Source: MGBC108787 sp964591225
GTDB lineage: Bacteria; Bacillota_I; Bacilli_A; RF39; UBA660
Direction: 5' to 3'
Assembly: GCA_964591225.1 (NCBI GenBank)
Contig: CAZQAO010000040.1
Span: 1 to 8,275 of the forward strand
Length of the DNA: 8,275 bases
Shown here: positions 6,280 to 8,275 of the stretch, one piece after another
How positions within the stretch are numbered: the stretch's first letter is position 1
Layout of the letters: every line of letters begins with the position of its first letter
The notes under the pieces: generated by a model
Told to the model about the DNA's origin: nothing
What the model saw: the letters and a program-made list of their open reading frames with translations, nothing else
Databases searched by the model: none
Program-made: the position numbers and the translations under genes

Positions 6280-6308
6280 ATTTTACTCCATTCCGTGATA
6301 TTTGTCGA
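6280..6308 (-). promoter_or_regulatory. SigA-type promoter of the DUF4143 ATPase gene
   Basis: On the minus strand, TCGACA (6308-6303, one mismatch to TTGACA) and TAAAAT (6285-6280, one mismatch to TATAAT) are exactly 17 bp apart. The start would fall near 6273, giving a short leader containing AGGTGA. One copy of the 11-bp repeat fills most of the spacer, where a bound protein would block RNA polymerase. Confidence 0.7.
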
Positions 6309-6349
6309 TTCTAATCCGTGATATTTTTAATATTTATGCCGTGATATTT
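6293..6349 (-). repeat. Three 11-bp direct repeats at 23-bp period (putative operator array)
   Basis: Identical copies of CCGTGATATTT on the plus strand (AAATATCACGG on the minus strand) lie at 6293-6303, 6316-6326 and 6339-6349. Start-to-start distances are exactly 23 bp, slightly over two helical turns, and the 12-bp spacers differ from one another. The unit is not a dyad. The copy nearest the gene lies in the -35/-10 spacer and the other two are upstream. This looks like a cooperative binding site for a regulator, possibly the ATPase itself. Confidence 0.85.
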
Positions 6350-6365
6350 TTTATATAACTTAATT

Positions 6366-7391
6366 TTATTTTTTATTACTACCTATTTCGATTCTTTCAA
6401 AAAATAAACATTTACAAATTTGAAAAATACCTATAATTATAAAAATAATCGGAACAGAAAGCCAAAATTTCATTTCTTCTATAACTCCCAGGAAAGATAA
6501 ACCTTCACCCATTTTAATAGCAATAATTCCGATACCTATAATTAAAAATACAACTCCTACATAAAGTCCTAATATATTTATTTTAATTTTATCAAATGCA
6601 CCTTTGATATAGAAAAATATTAAGACAAATACGATACCACCTAATAGAAAGAAAGCTCCAAAATATATTAACATACTATTTTTACTTGTTCCTAGAAAAA
6701 CTGCTTTACTAGGATTAATTGGATTATATTTTATTTTTCTTTCGCTATTAGCACTAGGAATATGATCATTTCCATAATCGGTTTTTATTTCATATTCTTT
6801 ATCATCAACTTTATAAACGTAAATTAACCGATAAGTTATATTCTCTTCACTTGAATCATATATTTCATAATCTTTATAATGAGCTGTTGTAATGAGATAA
6901 TTCTTGGTTAACTGATTAGTTTTATAAATATCTTTAATACCTATAAATAAACAAACAACTCCAATTAATAATACACTCACTACCAAAAGACTAGAAATCA
7001 CAATGGGAAAATTAATTTTATTTTGTTTAGACTTTTTCTTAATTTTTAACAAATGCTTACGAATAATATAAATAATCCCTAACCAAAAAGGAATAGTAAA
7101 CACTGAAAGAAAATATTGGTTATGCTTAACACCAAAATAACTCATTATTATTAAAAAAGATGTTAAAAAAAGAATAAAAAGAAATATATATAATTTATGA
7201 AGAATATTGGCTAGTTTGGGTTTATTACATAAATTACAAATATTTTTAGCAATATTACAAATAATTAGAATAATAAAAGCTAATATAAATAATTTAAAAT
7301 ATAATTGGTCATTTTTAATAAAAACAAATATTAATAACATAAGTACAAAAACTGCTTTAATAATATTGTTTATATAGACTGAATTTTTCAT
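6366..7391 (-). CDS. Eight-TM membrane protein with DUF3592-like domain
   Basis: A 341-residue integral membrane protein of unknown function. Hydrophobic segments lie at about 11-25, 31-48, 67-86, 92-110, 129-151, 239-262, 271-292 and 309-328. A basic stretch near 111-125 precedes the fifth segment. Between segments 5 and 6, residues about 155-237 form a soluble beta-rich domain resembling DUF3592. It has the YRLIYVYKVDDKEY strand pair and a YNPINPSKAVFLG ending, and with an inside N-terminus it would lie outside the membrane. Hydrophobic Ile/Leu/Phe content is very high. It starts 15 nt after the lipoprotein stop on the same strand, so the two are probably co-transcribed. No Shine-Dalgarno sequence precedes the ATG, which suggests translational coupling or weak expression. 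No terminator is evident after the stop. Confidence 0.8.
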   Translation of the reverse strand: MKNSVYINNIIKAVFVLMLLIFVFIKNDQLYFKLFILAFIILIICNIAKNICNLCNKPKLANILHKLYIFLFILFLTSFLIIMSYFGVKHNQYFLSVFTIPFWLGIIYIIRKHLLKIKKKSKQNKINFPIVISSLLVVSVLLIGVVCLFIGIKDIYKTNQLTKNYLITTAHYKDYEIYDSSEENITYRLIYVYKVDDKEYEIKTDYGNDHIPSANSERKIKYNPINPSKAVFLGTSKNSMLIYFGAFFLLGGIVFVLIFFYIKGAFDKIKINILGLYVGVVFLIIGIGIIAIKMGEGLSFLGVIEEMKFWLSVPIIFIIIGIFQICKCLFFERIEIGSNKK

Positions 7392-7406
7392 GCTAAAATA
7401 AATTTA

Positions 7407-7868
7407 TTATTCAATCGTAAATTCAACTGCTACATTAAAGAATTCGTATTTTCCTTCTTCATATTCATAGTCAATTCCTTTTATAAGTCTATATTTTCCA
7501 TTTGATAATTTACCATACCCATTTTCCCACTTAAGTTCAATCTCTTTGCTTTCTTTTGCCTTAAGACCAAATGAAGGTGATGTGAAGTCTACTTCAACAT
7601 TTATTTTATGCCACACTCCATCTTTTTTGATTTCTATTTCATATGGATTTCCATATTGAAAATCTTTATCACTATTATTAGTTAATATCAATGTAGCTCC
7701 TGTATTTGTTAATGTACCCTCTTTAATAGTTAATGTAACATCATTATTGTTTGCTATTTCAATTGTTGATTCTTTACCAATATCAAATTCATTTTTTGTC
7801 TTGCCACAACCTGTAATTCCTAAAATCATAACCCCACATAATAAAATAGTTGATATTGCTTTTTTCAT
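7407..7868 (-). CDS. Ig-like-domain lipoprotein
   Basis: A 153-residue surface lipoprotein. The N-terminus has two lysines, a hydrophobic core and a lipobox ending ITGC, so lipidation is predicted at Cys21. The rest matches the bacterial Ig-like fold often labelled Big_14 in Bacillota lipoproteins: LILTNNSDKDFQYGNPYEIE, then KDGVWHKI, a Phe-rich middle, an acidic KEIELKW strand, and GKLSNGKYRLIKG near the end, closing with AVEFTIE. The family's specific ligand or role is unknown. GAGGT (7877-7873) lies five bases before the ATG, and the promoter upstream is good. It is the first gene of an apparent two-gene operon with the following membrane protein, which suggests the two products act together at the cell surface. 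Confidence 0.88.
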   Translation of the reverse strand: MKKAISTILLCGVMILGITGCGKTKNEFDIGKESTIEIANNNDVTLTIKEGTLTNTGATLILTNNSDKDFQYGNPYEIEIKKDGVWHKINVEVDFTSPSFGLKAKESKEIELKWENGYGKLSNGKYRLIKGIDYEYEEGKYEFFNVAVEFTIE

Positions 7869-7911
7869 AATTACCTCTCTTTTTACAAATTACCATTTTT
7901 TCATTAAAAAT

Positions 7912-7940
7912 ATGATATCATTTATTGAATATCTTTACAA
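7912..7940 (-). promoter_or_regulatory. Promoter of the lipoprotein operon
   Basis: On the minus strand, TTGTAA (7940-7935) and TATCAT (7917-7912) are 17 bp apart. The -10 is preceded by TGA, giving an extended -10. The -10 sits in the perfect 10-bp palindrome ATGATATCAT (7912-7921), which may be chance in AT-rich DNA. The start would be near 7905. Confidence 0.7.
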
Positions 7941-7979
7941 TAAATTATGATTTTTCCTAATCTATAGATAATACTTTAT

Positions 7980-8006
7980 AAAAAAACTAATCCATTTTTG
8001 AATTAG
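7980..8006 (-). terminator. Intrinsic terminator, minus strand
   Basis: Read on the minus strand, CTAATTC (8006-8000) pairs with GGATTAG (7993-7987) in a 7-bp stem with one G-U pair and a 6-nt loop, followed by seven U residues (7986-7980). It ends transcription coming from the right edge and isolates the lipoprotein operon. Confidence 0.8.
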
Positions 8007-8015
8007 CTATTTATT

Positions 8016-8034
8016 AAAACTCGAAAAGTTCGAG
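8016..8034 (-). terminator. Second minus-strand terminator-like hairpin
   Basis: CTCGAA (8034-8029) and TTCGAG (8025-8020) pair around a 3-nt loop, followed on the minus strand by TTTT. It lies 13 bp upstream of the stronger terminator, making a tandem arrangement. Confidence 0.5.
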
Positions 8035-8085
8035 CACACTTCATTTTGTATATTAGCATATTTTTAGTTTTTTTATATAATTTTG

Positions 8086-8111
8086 TTATTGATTCATAAT
8101 GTTCTTCCTTT
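8086..8111 (-). other. Shine-Dalgarno-led three-codon ORF
   Basis: On the minus strand, AAAGGAAG (8111-8104) stands six bases before an ATG at 8097, but the frame reads Met-Asn-Gln and stops at TAA. Past the stop the same frame reads QNYIKKLKIC before another TAA, which resembles a protein start broken by nonsense mutations. It may instead be a minimal leader ORF ahead of the tandem terminators, or chance. Confidence 0.25.
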
Positions 8112-8176
8112 CAAATAAAGCATATACCATTTTAAGAAAACATTACCCATACCAGAAGTTTACTTGAAATTTGTAA

Positions 8177-8275
8177 TTATATAATTATACTTAAACTATA
8201 TGCTAATATTAATCCAACTAAAATAGTATAAATTGTATTTTTAGGTTTAACATACAAAGCAATTATTGTTCCTAA
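8177..8275 (-). CDS. C-terminal end of a hydrophobic protein (partial)
   Basis: An open frame enters from beyond the window on the minus strand and runs 32 codons to a TAA at 8179-8177. The visible residues include GTIIALYVKPKNTIYT and then a strongly hydrophobic segment rich in Leu, Ile and Val up to the C-terminus, as in the last transmembrane helix of a membrane protein. No family can be recognised from so short a piece. In DNA this AT-rich a 32-codon open frame could arise by chance, but the clean amphipathic-then-hydrophobic composition and the same-strand terminators downstream support a real gene end. Confidence 0.55.
   Translation of the reverse strand, partial: LGTIIALYVKPKNTIYTILVGLILAYSLSIII

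Larger units (their letters stand above)
7941..8176. other. Non-coding stretch at the right edge
   Basis: Apart from the two minus-strand terminator-like hairpins and the three-codon ORF, nothing coding is supported here. About 170 bp separate the partial gene's stop from the stronger terminator, so its transcript would carry a long 3' tail unless the tail holds its own short transcription unit. Confidence 0.4.

Noticed and set aside
6293..6349. CRISPR-like array
   Set aside because: The repeats are only 11 bp with 12-bp spacers, there are just three, and no cas genes are present. The position over a promoter fits an operator instead.
7747..7950. Plus-strand ORF opposite the lipoprotein gene
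   Set aside because: It is antisense to the lipoprotein start, its promoter and its Shine-Dalgarno, and has no recognisable domain. It is a shadow of the real gene.
8020..8034. LexA/SOS-box-like palindrome CTCGAA-CTT-TTCGAG
   Set aside because: The spacing is too short for the CGAACN4GTTCG box, no promoter overlaps it, and the T run on the minus strand fits a terminator hairpin.
8050..8209. 12-bp inverted repeat ATATTAGCATAT (8050-8061) / ATATGCTAATAT (8198-8209)
   Set aside because: The arms are AT-rich and 136 bp apart, the right arm lies within the partial coding sequence, and no transposase or target duplication is visible. Chance is the simplest explanation.
1..8275. UGA recoded as tryptophan (Mollicutes-type code)
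   Set aside because: All complete genes use TGG for tryptophan and close normally under the standard bacterial code, with no gene interrupted by in-frame TGA.

Overview
The window is very AT-rich, with Shine-Dalgarno sites of the AGGTGA/GAGGTG type, extended -10 (TGnTATAAT) promoters, a CIRCE element and a SleC-type spore cortex-lytic enzyme. Together these point to a low-GC, probably spore-forming member of the Bacillota (Clostridia or a low-GC Bacilli/Erysipelotrichia-like lineage). All complete genes end in TAA and tryptophan is encoded by TGG. Nothing suggests a recoded UGA or a phage or IS element.

Left end (1-360): two divergent tRNA genes, tRNA-Gly(UCC) on the minus strand and tRNA-Thr(CGU) on the plus strand, each with its own promoter. 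The tRNA-Thr has a C-C opposition at the base of its anticodon stem and is followed by two AT-rich terminator-like hairpins.

Cell-wall block (382-4356): a membrane-anchored GH3 beta-N-acetylhexosaminidase (NagZ type), a gene-poor gap of about 360 bp, then a divergent pair. The minus-strand gene is a SleC-like enzyme (SpoIID-like catalytic domain plus peptidoglycan-binding domain). The plus-strand gene encodes a protein with two peptidoglycan-binding and three LysM modules. Neither member of the pair has a signal peptide, which fits deposition in a spore from inside the sporangium. All three proteins act on or bind peptidoglycan.

Heat-shock unit (4374-4934): an Hsp20 gene with an imperfect CIRCE operator over its promoter, a structured leader and a strong intrinsic terminator.

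Right half (4975-7940, minus strand): a lipoprotein with a bacterial Ig-like fold is followed by an eight-TM protein carrying a DUF3592-like domain, apparently one operon. Downstream is a separately promoted AAA ATPase with a DUF4143 domain. Its promoter carries three identical 11-bp direct repeats at an exact 23-bp period, one of them inside the -35/-10 spacer. This array is the most striking unexplained structure in the window.

Right edge (7941-8275): mostly non-coding. It holds two minus-strand terminator-like hairpins, a Shine-Dalgarno-led three-codon ORF, and the last 32 codons of a hydrophobic protein that enters from beyond the window.
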